DNA from: Pectinophora gossypiella
Taxonomy: Eukaryota; Arthropoda; Insecta; Lepidoptera; Gelechiidae
Assembly: GCF_024362695.1 (NCBI RefSeq)
Contig: NC_065420.1
Span: 11,509,420-11,573,419, forward strand
DNA length: 64,000 nucleotides
Reading direction: 5' to 3'
How positions within the stretch are numbered: the stretch's first letter is position 1; each line of letters begins with the position of its first letter. The translations under genes and the position numbers were made by a program. The notes beneath the pieces are model-generated. The model worked only from the letters and a program-made list of their open reading frames with translations. It ran no database searches and had not been told where the DNA came from. Shown here one piece after another: positions 63,898 through 64,000 of the stretch.

Positions 63898-64000
63898 AGC
63901 AGCCAGTCGACCGCAAGGATGATGGAGACGTCCTCAGCGGGCAGGTTGACGGTGTCCAGCACCATCACCATGGTAACCAGCCCCGCTTGAGGGATGCCTG
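63898..64000 (-). CDS. EAAT: EAAT HP2 exon, redundant copy, cut by window end
   Basis: Matches 33188-33290. The 5' part of the exon lies beyond position 64000. Confidence 0.82.

Larger units (their letters stand above)
45325..64000. other. Redundant near-identical copy of 14603-33290
   Basis: All exons, introns, SINEs, MITEs and intergenic DNA recur in the same order and orientation. The offset is about 30,722 at the start, 30,717 after the (GT)n run, 30,716 after about 20,920 and 30,710 from about 57,460 on. Differences by eye are a few indels plus a cluster at about 55,690-57,460. The copy starts at the gap edge and runs past the window end. Confidence 0.93.

Overview
This is a eukaryotic, insect window. 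The AT-rich sequence, split genes with GT-AG introns, tRNA-headed SINEs, LINE tails of a kind I associate with moths, and a BEL/Pao retrotransposon all point to a lepidopteran nuclear genome. Two protein-coding genes can be supported, in convergent (tail-to-tail) order.

(1) On the + strand, positions 5068-22740 hold a complete seven-coding-exon class A neuropeptide GPCR of the AKH/ACP (insect GnRH-receptor-like) family. The exons join in phase to a predicted 397-residue protein with seven membrane segments, a DRY motif, CWSPYY in TM6 and NPIVY in TM7. (2) On the - strand, positions 36824 down to 32587 hold the last six coding exons (about 333 residues) of an excitatory amino acid transporter (EAAT, SLC1 family). 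Its 5' exons are not visible in the window.

Layout: 1-5025 is upstream sequence with scattered repeats. 5026-22740 is the GPCR, with introns packed with SINEs, MITEs and LINE tails. Just after GPCR exon 2 lies an unusual 121-bp tandem array made from the end of exon 2 plus its splice donor. 22741-32586 is the shared intergenic region, rich in foldback elements. 32587-36824 is the EAAT 3' half. 36825-42069 is nested repeats. 42070-45224 is the 3' part of a BEL/Pao element on the - strand, cut by a 100-N assembly gap at 45225-45324.

From 45325 to the end of the window the sequence repeats 14603-33290 almost base for base, introns and repeats included (offset drifting from about 30,722 to 30,710). 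It re-presents GPCR exons 4-7 and the EAAT terminal exons. Because it begins exactly at the N gap and is nearly identical even in intergenic DNA, I read it as a redundant haplotig or false duplication, not a paralogous gene pair.

I see no prokaryote-type cluster, CRISPR array or defence system. The most distinctive signals are the exon/splice-donor minisatellite in the GPCR gene, a SINE whose head combines a tRNA-like A box with a 5S-rRNA-like segment, and a dense family of palindromic hairpin MITEs, one of which lies about 10 bp from an EAAT splice donor. Most short open frames in the window are random or repeat-derived and are not listed.
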